A stretch of 35,856 nucleotides of DNA, taken from contig CAJCIC010000019.1 of NCBI GenBank assembly GCA_903970185.1, positions 1 through 35,856 of the forward strand, given 5' to 3'. The translations under genes were made by a program, and so were the position numbers. Of this stretch, positions 1 to 8,239 are shown one piece after another. The notes below the pieces were generated by a model. It worked only from the letters and a program-made list of their open reading frames with translations, made no database searches and had not been told where the DNA came from. Origin of the DNA: Gammaproteobacteria bacterium (GTDB taxonomy: Bacteria > Pseudomonadota > Gammaproteobacteria > Burkholderiales > Burkholderiaceae_D). Each line of letters starts with the position of its first letter. Positions within the stretch are counted from its first letter, which is position 1.

Positions 1-138
1 ATGGCAGATGGCAGATGGCAGATGGCAGATGGCAGATGGCAGATGGCAGATGGCAGATGGCAGATGGCAGATGGCAGATGGCAGATGGCAGATGGCAGAT
101 GGCAGATGGCAGATGGCAGATGGCAGATGGCAGATGGC
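1..138. repeat. Heptanucleotide tandem array (ATGGCAG)n
   Basis: The 7-bp unit ATGGCAG is repeated without error for about 19.7 copies, from the first base of the window until a C replaces A at position 139. The left end is cut by the window, so the true copy number is unknown. Because 7 is not a multiple of 3, all three plus frames read the same cycle MADGRWQ, and the minus frames (LPSAICH) also lack stops. Bases 139-289, between the array and the first gene, show no recognisable gene or signal. Whether the array lies inside a gene entering from the left cannot be seen. Perfect arrays of this kind are usually length-unstable. Confidence 0.97.
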
Positions 139-289
139 CGAGGGGAGGGGCACTGCATCGCGAAGGACAAAGAGCAGTCGAGTGCAAATGGTTGTGACCT
201 CGCGACTCTTTGGAGCCGTGCGGTGACGACACCCAAGGCTCGCAGATGGCACCACACATCACCCTCCCAATCCGTAGCAGAATGCGGCG

Positions 290-1531
290 ATGCAAGAGAC
301 AAAACGCGTGCTGCTTCTTGGGGCGAGTGGAATGATCGGTCAAGAGATCGTCAAGGCCGCAGCCGCTGAGAGCCATTTGGTGCTTGTGCCAGCATCGCAT
401 CGGCAGATATCGGGATTCGTTCAGATCGCGTTTTCGTCGTTAACTTCCGCTGACGCGTGGAGGTCGGTCCTCGAAAATCTTGAAATCAATGCGGTAATTA
501 ACTGCGTCGGAATCTGGTCGGGATCGATTGAAGAATTCGAGCTCGTGCAATTCACAGTTCCCGTCGCCCTGTTCAATGCCTGTCGGCAAGCAGACATAAC
601 GATCATTCACGTTTCGGCACTGGGCTTCACCCCGGATTCGGAACTTCCCTACGCATCGACCAAGGCGCGTGCTGACCGTTACCTTATCGAGCACATCCCC
701 GGTGCTATTGTTGTTTACCCGTCATTGGTATTTGGCAGCGACGGAAAAAGCTCGCAATTCTTCTTGAAACTCGCTGCGCTGCCGATCTGCATTGATTTTG
801 GTTTCCCGGCCAACATTCAGCCGGTTCACGTGCGCGAGGTCGCTCAATCCGTAGTTGACGCCCTTGTTGGTCGAAACGCAGGCCCCGTTCTTGAATGCGC
901 GGGACGCCATGCGATTTCGATCCCCGATTATCTCGAGAAGCTTCGCACAGGCATGGGCATACGAAGCAGGCCCTTGCGCCTGTACCTGCCCTCTTGGCTG
1001 GGGAAAATATGCTTTCACACCGGGGAAATCCTTGGCGCTCGCTTCGTCAATCATCAGACCTGGGTCCTGCTCGCACAAGGTACGAGAAGCCATCGTCAAT
1101 ATCCGGGCGCATTGGCGTATGAGAAGTTTGCGACCGGGCGCGATCTCGACCTTGTTTGGGACGCCTGGCTCTACTGGTTTGCGCGGCTCGGCGTGGCATT
1201 TCTGTGGGTGTGGACAGCCTTCGTCACACAGTTCGTGTGGCCAAGACCAGACACCTTGAAATGGCTCGGCAGCGTGTGGTCAGGACTCGCAACGCCGTAC
1301 TGGCTCACAGCTTCCTGCTTGCTGGACGCATCGATGGGAATGGCAGCGCTCCTTTGGCCTAGCAAGAGACTTTGGCAATTCCAATTCGCTCTTACGACCC
1401 TGTACACGGTGGGGTTAGCGATCGCACTGCCGTGGTCGTGGTGGCATCCGTTTGGCGTCTTGACGAAGAATTTGCCTTTGCTGGCCACGATCGGGTATCT
1501 CGGCCTGCAGGAAGAAAGGCGGCGCAGATGA
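290..1531 (+). CDS. SDR-family NAD(P)-binding protein fused to a DoxX-like membrane domain
   Basis: This 413-residue protein begins with a Rossmann fold: the dinucleotide motif GASGMIG lies at about residues 11-17, just after the first strand, as in atypical (NmrA/epimerase-like) SDRs. A short-chain dehydrogenase active-site region may be present around YASTKARAD (YxxxK). From about residue 290 it changes to four hydrophobic segments, including LGVAFLWVWTAFV and WLTASCLLDASMGMAALLW, matching the DoxX-like C-terminus found on many SDR proteins of this size. It would be an inner-membrane oxidoreductase of unknown substrate. The stop codon overlaps the start of the next membrane-protein gene, so the two are probably co-translated. 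Codon use looks less GC-biased than in genes further right. Confidence 0.8.
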   Translation: MQETKRVLLLGASGMIGQEIVKAAAAESHLVLVPASHRQISGFVQIAFSSLTSADAWRSVLENLEINAVINCVGIWSGSIEEFELVQFTVPVALFNACRQADITIIHVSALGFTPDSELPYASTKARADRYLIEHIPGAIVVYPSLVFGSDGKSSQFFLKLAALPICIDFGFPANIQPVHVREVAQSVVDALVGRNAGPVLECAGRHAISIPDYLEKLRTGMGIRSRPLRLYLPSWLGKICFHTGEILGARFVNHQTWVLLAQGTRSHRQYPGALAYEKFATGRDLDLVWDAWLYWFARLGVAFLWVWTAFVTQFVWPRPDTLKWLGSVWSGLATPYWLTASCLLDASMGMAALLWPSKRLWQFQFALTTLYTVGLAIALPWSWWHPFGVLTKNLPLLATIGYLGLQEERRRR

Positions 1532-1998
1532 TGTACCTAGCGATAAAGACGATTCACGTCATCTCGTCGGCCATCCTCTTTGGCACCGGCATCGGCACCG
1601 CATTTTTCATGTGGATGGCGAACCGAAGCCGGAATCGCCAAGCCATGACGATCGTCACCGGTCACGTGATGAAAGCTGATTTGTATTTCACGACACCCTC
1701 GATCATCATTCAGCCGTTGAGCGGTTTCGCGCTGGTCCGGATAGCCCACTTCCGCGTTGATTTTTCGTCGCCCAACTGGCTTGTCGTATCGTTCGGTCTC
1801 TATTTGCTTGCCGGAGCCTGCTGGTTGCCCGTGTTATGGCTACAGGCACAGATGCATGAGATCGTTTCCGCCGTCTCGCCGGATCTGCCAATTCCGGCCA
1901 AATACTGGGTCTACGAGAAAATCTGGAAGGGGCTCGGCGTGCCCGCATTTCTCAGTTTGGTCGTGATCTTCTGGATGATGATCGCCAAGCCCTTTTGA
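1528..1998 (+). CDS. DUF2269-family integral membrane protein
   Basis: The 156-residue product has four hydrophobic segments. It starts MMYLAIKTIHVISSAILFGTG, typical of the DUF2269 family, in which a His in the first helix and a small second loop are conserved. The start is placed at the ATG at 1528, because the longer open frame upstream is only the shadow of the preceding gene. That ATG overlaps the stop codon of the SDR/DoxX gene, indicating translational coupling. This pairing suggests one membrane unit. The biochemical role of DUF2269 is not known, and none can be inferred from the sequence beyond membrane location. Confidence 0.78.
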   Translation: MMYLAIKTIHVISSAILFGTGIGTAFFMWMANRSRNRQAMTIVTGHVMKADLYFTTPSIIIQPLSGFALVRIAHFRVDFSSPNWLVVSFGLYLLAGACWLPVLWLQAQMHEIVSAVSPDLPIPAKYWVYEKIWKGLGVPAFLSLVVIFWMMIAKPF

Positions 1999-2012
1999 TT
2001 GGCGAAGCCAAT
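1998..2012. other. Small hairpin between convergent genes
   Basis: The arms ATTGGC and GCCAAT are separated by GAA, immediately at the end of the DUF2269 gene and 52 bases before the end of the convergent GGDEF/EAL gene. No U-run follows on either strand, so it is not a standard intrinsic terminator. It may simply protect a 3' end. Confidence 0.3.
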
Positions 2013-2063
2013 GGACATCATGTGCTGAATCGTCCAGACAGAGCCAAAGACCGCCCGTCACGC

Positions 2064-5000
2064 CTACGCCCGAGTGCCGCCCACGCGGTTATGACGACTT
2101 TCTGCGACAGGAAAAAGGCTGGGTTCGATGTCTGACGCGGCCAGCGGTTCGGCGAAAAGAAACCCCTGCCCGAGCTTGCAGCCTTCCCGCTTGAGAAAAT
2201 CAAGCTGCGCATCCGTCTCAATGCCTTCGGCAACGCAGTCGAAAGAAAGACTGTGGGCGAGAAATATCAGCGCGACGACGATACTTTCGTCGGCCGAGCT
2301 ACTGATGAGACCGTCGATAAAGCCCTTGTCGATTTTCATGGCGTTTACCGACAAACGCTTCAAGTACTCCAACGATGAATGACCCGTGCCGAAATCATCG
2401 ACCGAGATTCTCACTCCCTCAAGACGCAATGCCTTGAGTTTGACTTCCGTCTCGTCAATCGATTGCATCAATGCGCCTTCTGTGATCTCCAGCTCCAACG
2501 CATCGGGCGGCAGACCGCTAAGCGCCAGCGCGTGTCGAATGCGATCGACCAAATCATGTTGACGGAACTGTACCGGCGATAAATTGACGGCGACCGAGAC
2601 ACCGTCCAAGCCCCGGTCTCTCCATTCCTTCATCTGCCTGCATGCCGTCAAGAGGACCCATTCCCCCAGCGGCAGAATTAACCCGGTTTCTTCAGCAAGC
2701 GGAATGAACATGTTCGGCATGAGCAGGCCGTTGTCCGGGTCATGCCAACGGACCAGAGCTTCTACCGAGGTCACTCTCTGGTCGGATAGCGACACGATCG
2801 GCTGATAGAAAACCTCCAGTTCGCAACGCTCGATGGCTCTTCGCAATCGCATTTCCATGTCCAGACGCGCCGTCGCGAACTGCGTCAGGCTATCGTTAAA
2901 GAACCTGTAGGTATTGCGGCCCTGGTCTTTCGCGTGGTAGAGCGCGGCATCGGCGTTCTTGATCAATTCTTCGGCTGTCGTGCCATCTTTCGGGAAAAAG
3001 CTGATGCCGATGCTGCTGCCGATGAAAAGCTCATGACGATCGCCTACGGTGACCGGCTTTAGGATCTCCTCGATCAGCGTTGCCGCGATATTTCCGACTT
3101 TCTCTACGGAATCGACGTGCTCAAGGATGACGATGAATTCGTCCCCGCCGACACGCGCCAAAACGTCAGTCGAACGCAAACGTCCCGCCAAGCGCGAGCT
3201 CACCGTGCGCAGCAGTTCGTCTCCGACCGAATGGCCCATGCTGTCATTGATCGTCTTGAAGCGGTCAAGATCCAAGAACATGACTGCGCCGCTCATCTGC
3301 GTCAATCGAGCTCGCTCGAGAATTTGACCCAGTCGGTTTTGCATCGCCATCCGGTTTGGAAGCCCGGTAAGCGAATCGTGGTTTGCAAGGTGCTCGAGTC
3401 GCGACTCGGTTGCCTTCAGCTGTGAGATGTCGGTGAGCGTGGCGACGAAGCCGACGGCTTTGCCAAGTTCATCCTGGACCGCGCTCAAGGTGACCCATTT
3501 GGGCTGTCGCTCGCCTTGGCGCGTGCGGGTCCAAAACTCGCCTTGCCAGGTGCCCTTTTTCGCTGCCGTCTCGAGCATCGACGGGAGTTCTTTGGACTCG
3601 TACACGTCGGGGTCTATGGCAGCGATGCTTTGCCCCAGTACCTCGTCGAGGATGAAACCTGTCTTGGCCACGAACGCCGGATTCACGAGCGTGATGTTGC
3701 CTTTAAGGTCGGTGACAATGACTTCTTCACCCGTGTTCGTAAGAACAGCGGCGGCGTTGCGCAAGGTCGCCTCGCCTCGCTTTCTTTCCGTGATATCCGC
3801 TGCGAATCCATACCAGACGATGCGCCCGCCGTCGCTCGAACGAGGGCTCGAATGAAATCCGATCCACCGCTCCCCAACCGCTGGGTGACACACCCGGGCC
3901 TCTCCGTTAAAAGGCGCGACCCTTGCAGCTGCTCTTGCAAAATGCCGCAACAGCACCTTTTTATCAGCGGGAAAAATCCGCGACAGGATGTCCTTCGTCG
4001 AACTCAGGAGATCGCTCGGCCGCGCACCCGTCAGGGCTTCGATGGCAGGGGACACGAAGGCGAAGCGGACTGATCCGTCCAATTCGCGCACGAGGGAAAA
4101 GATCGCACCGGGAACGCTCGCAGTGATGTCGTCGATCTCCTTGGCAGCTGCCCTGAATTTCTGTGCAGCGCGCCTTCCCCGCTGATACAGCCACACCAGC
4201 AGCGACAGTGCGAGCAGAAGGGGTAGCGACGCGAACAGGATGAGTTCGCGTCCCGGCCGCGTGGCCTCCCATGTCAGGGCACCGATTTGCGCCCCCTGCA
4301 CGTCGAGAAGGGCAAACGTTCCATCGTCTGCTCGTTCGGAAGTGCCAAAGCGCACGTTCTGGATTTGCAAGCCATCGCTGATCGATTTCAGGAAGTCGTT
4401 GCCAAGCCTTTTGCCGGTGAGCACGATCGGGGCGCGGTCAGATCGCGGCAGGTACTCGCCCGAACTCGGTTGCACCAGCGTTGCGGTGACCGCGAAGATT
4501 TCATCGGCCTCGCGAACCAGGCCGACTGCCTGGATCGGTCGGGAGATGTCGCCCTTGCTGAGATCAAACGGTGGCCTGAACGATCCGCGCCGCGCTTCCT
4601 GCGCACGGACCGCGGCAATCAATTGTGCGTATGACGATTTGGCTTTGTTAAATGCCTCAAGGCCGATGCGGTCAGCCCCCCGCATGCCGTAAGGCACTTG
4701 TCCGTCCGGTCCGATGACAAAGACGTAATCGAAATGGAGTGTTTGGCAGAAGTAATGGCCAACATTCTCGTCCGACCATGCAAGGTCAAACTTGTTGTCA
4801 AGATTTCGCACCGCTTCATCCCAATCGAGCTGCACGGGGATTTGCGATGACAGGGCGTCCAGCCGCTCTGCAACTGCGCGCTGCACCTGGACCTGCTCGC
4901 GTTGAAGCTCCTTGCCATCGACGAACGACGCGAGGGCCATCAACGTCGCCACGAAGACGATGGCGGCGGCGATGGTTGCGACGACGTTCTCGCGATCGAC

Positions 5001-5240
5001 CCTGTTGAGCACACGAAAGCGCGCCGTGCCCGCGCCGGTACTCCCGTCGTCTATTGTCCGGGCAGCTTCGGCGCTCCAGTCAGGACTCCTGGCTCCATTG
5101 GCCCTCGACAAGTCCGCCTCGCTCGGCGCTAACCGAAGATCAGATATCCTCACCATGAACCATGACCCGTTTGAAGGACCGCTACAGACTCTCGCTCGCG
5201 GTCCTTGAAGAATACCCGGCGGCGGCTTTTTTGCACACAT
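2064..5240 (-). CDS. CHASE4-PAS-PAS-GGDEF-EAL cyclic-di-GMP signalling protein
   Basis: This 1058-residue membrane sensor makes and/or breaks cyclic-di-GMP. In order: a ~80-residue N-terminal tail, a membrane segment (about 86-107), a periplasmic CHASE4-like region (about 110-330, with WDEAVRNLDNKFDLAWSDEN), a second membrane segment (about 332-353), PAS/PAC regions (about 370-490 and 495-610), GGDEF (about 610-780) and EAL (about 795-1045). The cyclase motif GGDEF (698-702) and the inhibitory I-site RSTD (689-692, five residues upstream) are intact. In the phosphodiesterase domain EALVRW (827-832), DDFGTG (948-953) and VAEGIE are also intact, so both activities are possible. The start is uncertain. 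ATG 5240 has GGAG seven bases upstream; ATG 5156 (28 codons in) lacks a clear ribosome site, but an inverted repeat lies between the two. The gene is monocistronic and convergent with its left neighbour. Confidence 0.95.
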   Translation of the reverse strand: MCAKKPPPGILQGPRARVCSGPSNGSWFMVRISDLRLAPSEADLSRANGARSPDWSAEAARTIDDGSTGAGTARFRVLNRVDRENVVATIAAAIVFVATLMALASFVDGKELQREQVQVQRAVAERLDALSSQIPVQLDWDEAVRNLDNKFDLAWSDENVGHYFCQTLHFDYVFVIGPDGQVPYGMRGADRIGLEAFNKAKSSYAQLIAAVRAQEARRGSFRPPFDLSKGDISRPIQAVGLVREADEIFAVTATLVQPSSGEYLPRSDRAPIVLTGKRLGNDFLKSISDGLQIQNVRFGTSERADDGTFALLDVQGAQIGALTWEATRPGRELILFASLPLLLALSLLVWLYQRGRRAAQKFRAAAKEIDDITASVPGAIFSLVRELDGSVRFAFVSPAIEALTGARPSDLLSSTKDILSRIFPADKKVLLRHFARAAARVAPFNGEARVCHPAVGERWIGFHSSPRSSDGGRIVWYGFAADITERKRGEATLRNAAAVLTNTGEEVIVTDLKGNITLVNPAFVAKTGFILDEVLGQSIAAIDPDVYESKELPSMLETAAKKGTWQGEFWTRTRQGERQPKWVTLSAVQDELGKAVGFVATLTDISQLKATESRLEHLANHDSLTGLPNRMAMQNRLGQILERARLTQMSGAVMFLDLDRFKTINDSMGHSVGDELLRTVSSRLAGRLRSTDVLARVGGDEFIVILEHVDSVEKVGNIAATLIEEILKPVTVGDRHELFIGSSIGISFFPKDGTTAEELIKNADAALYHAKDQGRNTYRFFNDSLTQFATARLDMEMRLRRAIERCELEVFYQPIVSLSDQRVTSVEALVRWHDPDNGLLMPNMFIPLAEETGLILPLGEWVLLTACRQMKEWRDRGLDGVSVAVNLSPVQFRQHDLVDRIRHALALSGLPPDALELEITEGALMQSIDETEVKLKALRLEGVRISVDDFGTGHSSLEYLKRLSVNAMKIDKGFIDGLISSSADESIVVALIFLAHSLSFDCVAEGIETDAQLDFLKREGCKLGQGFLFAEPLAASDIEPSLFPVAESRHNRVGGTRA
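5174..5206. promoter_or_regulatory. Inverted repeat near the start of the GGDEF/EAL gene
   Basis: The nine-base arms AAGGACCGC and GCGGTCCTT are separated by 15 bases. They fall between the two candidate start codons (5240 and 5156) of the minus-strand GGDEF/EAL gene. If translation starts at 5156, this is a leader hairpin or operator; if at 5240, it is coding. There is no T-run, so it is not a terminator. Confidence 0.4.
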
Positions 5241-5392
5241 GGCGATGCTCCATCAAGCTGGGGAAATACTCTGCCGACCGAAAGAGCTAGTGGTTCCTGC
5301 GCTCGGGGCTGCTCTTGTTTTTGAGGCAGTCAGCTGCTGAAATTTGATACGGCAGGGTTCTTATGGCTGCCAACTAAGTCACACGCCGCAAA

Positions 5393-5791
5393 ATGAAAAC
5401 TGGCTCTCGCGCGGACAAAATGAAATTGCCTCTGACCCGGTTGTTGCTGTACGTCCAGGACCCGGCCTTGTTGAAAGCGTTCTACCAGAGCTATTTCGGC
5501 CTTCGTCTGATCGAGGAAATCGAGGCAGAGTGGGTGGTCCTTGACGCGGGCGGCGTCGAGCTCGCCTTGCATCGGGTCGGCGTGCCGTTTCGCGCATCGC
5601 CTGCCCCAAAGAACACGTCGAATGCCAAGCTCGTGTTCACCGTGCCCAGCGGGCTCGGGAAGCTTCGCGAGCAGATGGCCAACGCTGGCGTGTCGATGCG
5701 CGAACCCAAGCGCTATGATGGCTTTCCTTATTTGATGTGCGACGGCGAAGATCCCGAGGGCAACGTATTTCAGCTTCTGCAACCGGACTGA
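5393..5791 (+). CDS. VOC (glyoxalase/bleomycin-resistance fold) family protein
   Basis: The product is a 132-residue single-domain vicinal-oxygen-chelate protein. It shows the usual N-terminal strand and helix (RLLLYVQDPALLKAFYQSYFGLRL) and the C-terminal signature DPEGNVFQLLQPD, where the family normally places a metal-binding or active-site acidic residue; here that position is Q. Substrate cannot be predicted, since the family covers lyases, dioxygenases and antibiotic-binding proteins. A second start lies nine codons in (ATG 5420, MKLPLTRLLLY), which aligns better with the usual family start; neither has a strong ribosome site. The gene stands alone, divergent from the GGDEF/EAL gene. Confidence 0.75.
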   Translation: MKTGSRADKMKLPLTRLLLYVQDPALLKAFYQSYFGLRLIEEIEAEWVVLDAGGVELALHRVGVPFRASPAPKNTSNAKLVFTVPSGLGKLREQMANAGVSMREPKRYDGFPYLMCDGEDPEGNVFQLLQPD

Positions 5792-5852
5792 TGCAATTTT
5801 CGATCCGAAGCGCCTCCGCTCGCGATCGGTGACAAAGCCAAGTCGAAGACGG

Positions 5853-5874
5853 CTCAGAAGCGGTTCCTTCTGAG
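5853..5874. other. Hairpin downstream of the first VOC gene
   Basis: The perfect 8-bp arms CTCAGAAG and CTTCTGAG enclose CGGTTC, about 60 bases after the VOC stop codon. No T-tract follows on either strand. It could stabilise a transcript end but does not meet the criteria for an intrinsic terminator. The rest of 5792-6018 shows nothing recognisable. Confidence 0.35.
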
Positions 5875-6018
5875 GCCACCGTCGCGTGCTTGGCTAGGCT
5901 GCGCATGGCAAACTTGTAAAGAGTCCATTAAATTACTTGCTGGCAGATAAGGCGTAAGACGTTTGACCCTGAGCGGGCCGGAAATTGATCGTAGCTTTCA
6001 CGCGAGCCGAACATTGCA

Positions 6019-6501
6019 ATGACGATAAATCGCAGAAATCTCCTTCTTGGCGCATCCACGTTCGCAATTCTTGGCGCAGCCGATGCCGCCGAGCCTCTTA
6101 CGCAAGGTGAACATGTGGGAGATTCCAGGGAACGCGTATCGGGCATCGGCGGATTGTTCTTCCGAAGCCACAATCCCAAGGAATTGGCCGACTGGTACCA
6201 GCAGAACCTGGGCGTTGACCCTGTGCCTACCGATTACAAACAGCACGGATGGGAGCAAGCCGCAGGCCCCACTGCATTCGCTCCGTTCCCGAATAACAGC
6301 GGCTATTTCGGAAACCCCCAGCAAGCCTGGATGATCAACTTTCGCGTGCGCAATCTGGACGCGATGGTCGCGCAACTGCGAGCGTCTGACATTGCCGTCA
6401 AGGTCGATACCGAAAGTTATCCCAACGGACGTTTTGCAAGACTGCACGATCCGGAAGGCAATCCCATCGAGCTCTGGGAGCCTGCCGGCCCAAAATCATG
6501 A
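6019..6501 (+). CDS. Exported VOC-family protein with twin-arginine-like leader
   Basis: This 160-residue protein opens with NRRNLLLGASTFAILGAADAA: a twin arginine followed by a hydrophobic run and an alanine-rich cleavage region, so Tat export is likely. A single VOC domain follows (about 40-157), with FFRSHNPKELADWYQQNLGV and the C-terminal signature LHDPEGNPIELWEP, whose H and E fit the family's metal/active-site positions. Periplasmic VOC proteins of this kind are common in proteobacteria but uncharacterised. It is distinct from the VOC gene about 600 bases upstream and seems to be transcribed alone. Confidence 0.75.
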   Translation: MTINRRNLLLGASTFAILGAADAAEPLTQGEHVGDSRERVSGIGGLFFRSHNPKELADWYQQNLGVDPVPTDYKQHGWEQAAGPTAFAPFPNNSGYFGNPQQAWMINFRVRNLDAMVAQLRASDIAVKVDTESYPNGRFARLHDPEGNPIELWEPAGPKS

Positions 6502-6679
6502 TCGATAGTGCAAGAAGCCCTTGACCGATAGAAGCGGCATCAACGGCTTCGGTGTTCCTGATGCAAGAGCCGATCGTGGATGTCGGCCTACTCGGACAGC
6601 GACCCGTGCCGTGCGTCCCCGTGCTTCGCGTGATGAGGCGCCGTGTATTTTTTAGGACCTTTGTGGCTGTCGGCCGCAT

Positions 6680-6696
6680 TGAGCGTAAAGCGCTCA
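6680..6696. promoter_or_regulatory. Short inverted repeat upstream of the OxlT-like gene
   Basis: The arms TGAGCG and CGCTCA flank TAAAG, ending 35 bases before the GTG start of the MFS gene. It may be an operator or leader hairpin. The surrounding gap (6502-6731) has a T-run near 6648-6653 but no stem directly before it, so no terminator is called. Confidence 0.3.
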
Positions 6697-6731
6697 GGCC
6701 CGAAGTTTAGACACCTTAGCAACCGGGAGCC

Positions 6732-8054
6732 GTGACCGTGACTTTGGCAGAGCAGCAAAATCCATCGACGCCAACCGGGCGTGCCGCTTCACGCTGGCTG
6801 CAGCTCGGACTTGGCGTGCTGTGCATGATCATGGTGGCCAACCTGCAATACGGCTGGACGTTGTTCGTTGGGCCGATGCAATCACGCTTCGGTTGGGATC
6901 GCGCCGCGATCCAGGTCGCGTTCACGATCTTCGTGCTGACTGAAACCTGGCTGGTTCCCATTGAAGGGTTGCTGGTTGACCGCGTGGGACCCAAGCCGGT
7001 GGTCATGATCGGCGGCTTGCTGGTTGGCGCATCCTGGGTCTTGAATGCCTTCGCCGCCAACCTGCCCATGCTCTATGTCGCGCAGGCGATCGGTGGCATT
7101 GGCGCGGGCGCTGTCTATGGCACGTGCGTGGGTAACGCATTGAAATGGTTTCCCGACCGGCGCGGCCTCGCTGCAGGCATGACGGCAGCGGGGTTTGGCA
7201 TTGGCTCGGCGCTGACCGTGGTGCCGATCTCGTCGCTGATCCAGACCAAGGGATACAGCGCGGCGTTTCTCGATTTTGGTGTCTTGCAAGGCGGGGTCAT
7301 CTTCCTTGCAGCACTGGCGCTGAGTCGCCCGGAGAAGGAAGACATCTTGCGCTATCAAGGCCTTGGACGATCGGATGCGCAAGTCCTGAGCACGACACCC
7401 CGGCAAGTGCTTTCCTCCCCGGTGTTTTGGGTCATGTATGTGATGTTTGTCCTTTTAGCAGCCGGCGGCCTGATGGCGACCGCCCAGCTTGCACCGATCG
7501 CCAAAGACTTCAAGATTGCGAATGTGCCGGTCAGCCTTTTAGGCCTTACGCTTCCTGCGCTTACTTTTGCGCTCTCGCTCGATCGCGTTTTGAACGGCAT
7601 CACGCGGCCGTTTTTTGGCTGGATCTCGGATTTGATCGGCCGCGAGAACACCATGTTCGTCGCCTTTTCCCTCGAGGCTGTCGGCATTTTTGCGCTGAAC
7701 CGTTTCGGCCAGGATCCGCTGCTGTTCGTGCTCCTCACCGGACTCGTGTTCTTTGCCTGGGGTGAGATCTATAGCCTTTTTCCTGCGACTTGTGGCGATA
7801 CCTTCGGCCCGACTTATGCCACGACCAACGCGGGCATGCTCTACACGGCCAAGGGCACGGCGGCATTGCTTGTGCCCCTGTCCAATCTCCTGACCGTGGC
7901 GACCGGAAACTGGCATGCCGTTTTCATCATCGCTGCCATCATGAACGCTGTGGCAGCTGTGATGGCCCTTCTGGTCTTAAAGCCGATGCGCCGCGCGCGC
8001 GTGCAGGCGATCGCCGGCGTCCAGGGGCAAGCGCACGAGCCAGGCACCCCCTGA
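6732..8054 (+). CDS. MFS transporter, oxalate/formate antiporter (OxlT)-like
   Basis: The product is a 440-residue, 12-helix major-facilitator protein. The N-terminal half carries the features of the OxlT group: YGWTLFVGPMQSRFGWDRAAIQ in and after helix 1, the loop 2-3 signature DRVGPKPVVMIGG, and GIGAGAVYGTCVGNALKWFPDRRGLAAG around helices 4-5. The family exchanges small carboxylates (oxalate/formate and relatives), but substrate cannot be read from sequence. It starts at a GTG with GGGAG a few bases upstream. The next gene is an IlvD/Edd dehydratase, so the carrier could import the sugar acid that enzyme uses; this is inference from position only. The 185-base gap suggests separate control. 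Confidence 0.85.
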   Translation: MTVTLAEQQNPSTPTGRAASRWLQLGLGVLCMIMVANLQYGWTLFVGPMQSRFGWDRAAIQVAFTIFVLTETWLVPIEGLLVDRVGPKPVVMIGGLLVGASWVLNAFAANLPMLYVAQAIGGIGAGAVYGTCVGNALKWFPDRRGLAAGMTAAGFGIGSALTVVPISSLIQTKGYSAAFLDFGVLQGGVIFLAALALSRPEKEDILRYQGLGRSDAQVLSTTPRQVLSSPVFWVMYVMFVLLAAGGLMATAQLAPIAKDFKIANVPVSLLGLTLPALTFALSLDRVLNGITRPFFGWISDLIGRENTMFVAFSLEAVGIFALNRFGQDPLLFVLLTGLVFFAWGEIYSLFPATCGDTFGPTYATTNAGMLYTAKGTAALLVPLSNLLTVATGNWHAVFIIAAIMNAVAAVMALLVLKPMRRARVQAIAGVQGQAHEPGTP

Positions 8055-8178
8055 TGGCACGCGCCAGGGTTTGTCTTTGCTGATCGACATTGGCGCGGTG
8101 GCCATCGAGTCGAATGACGGCGGCACCTTCTGCGCTCAAGCGGGCGTGCATTCCTTTACCATTGATGCAAACCAAAAG

Positions 8179-8192
8179 GGTTGGCGCCAACC
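8179..8192. promoter_or_regulatory. Perfect 14-bp palindrome with central CG, candidate operator
   Basis: GGTTGGCGCCAACC lies 47 bases upstream of the dehydratase start. Even-numbered palindromes with a central CG step are typical of LacI-family operators, which often control sugar and sugar-acid genes. No LacI gene is present in the window, so the link is inferred. Confidence 0.45.
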
Positions 8193-8239
8193 ATCGTGCA
8201 ATGGTCCGTGGCGTTCGACCCAGGAACGCGAGTAACGCC

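Noticed and set aside
1..138. Heptamer array considered as a CRISPR array
   Set aside because: The unit is 7 bp with no spacers and no cas genes nearby.
1..369. Open frames through the heptamer array (MADGRWQ repeats), up to 122 residues
   Set aside because: All frames are open only because of the repeat; after the array the sequences are unlike any protein, and no ribosome site precedes them.
3516..4073. 185-residue plus-strand frame inside the GGDEF/EAL gene
   Set aside because: Antisense shadow of the PAS region; the domain-bearing frame is on the minus strand.
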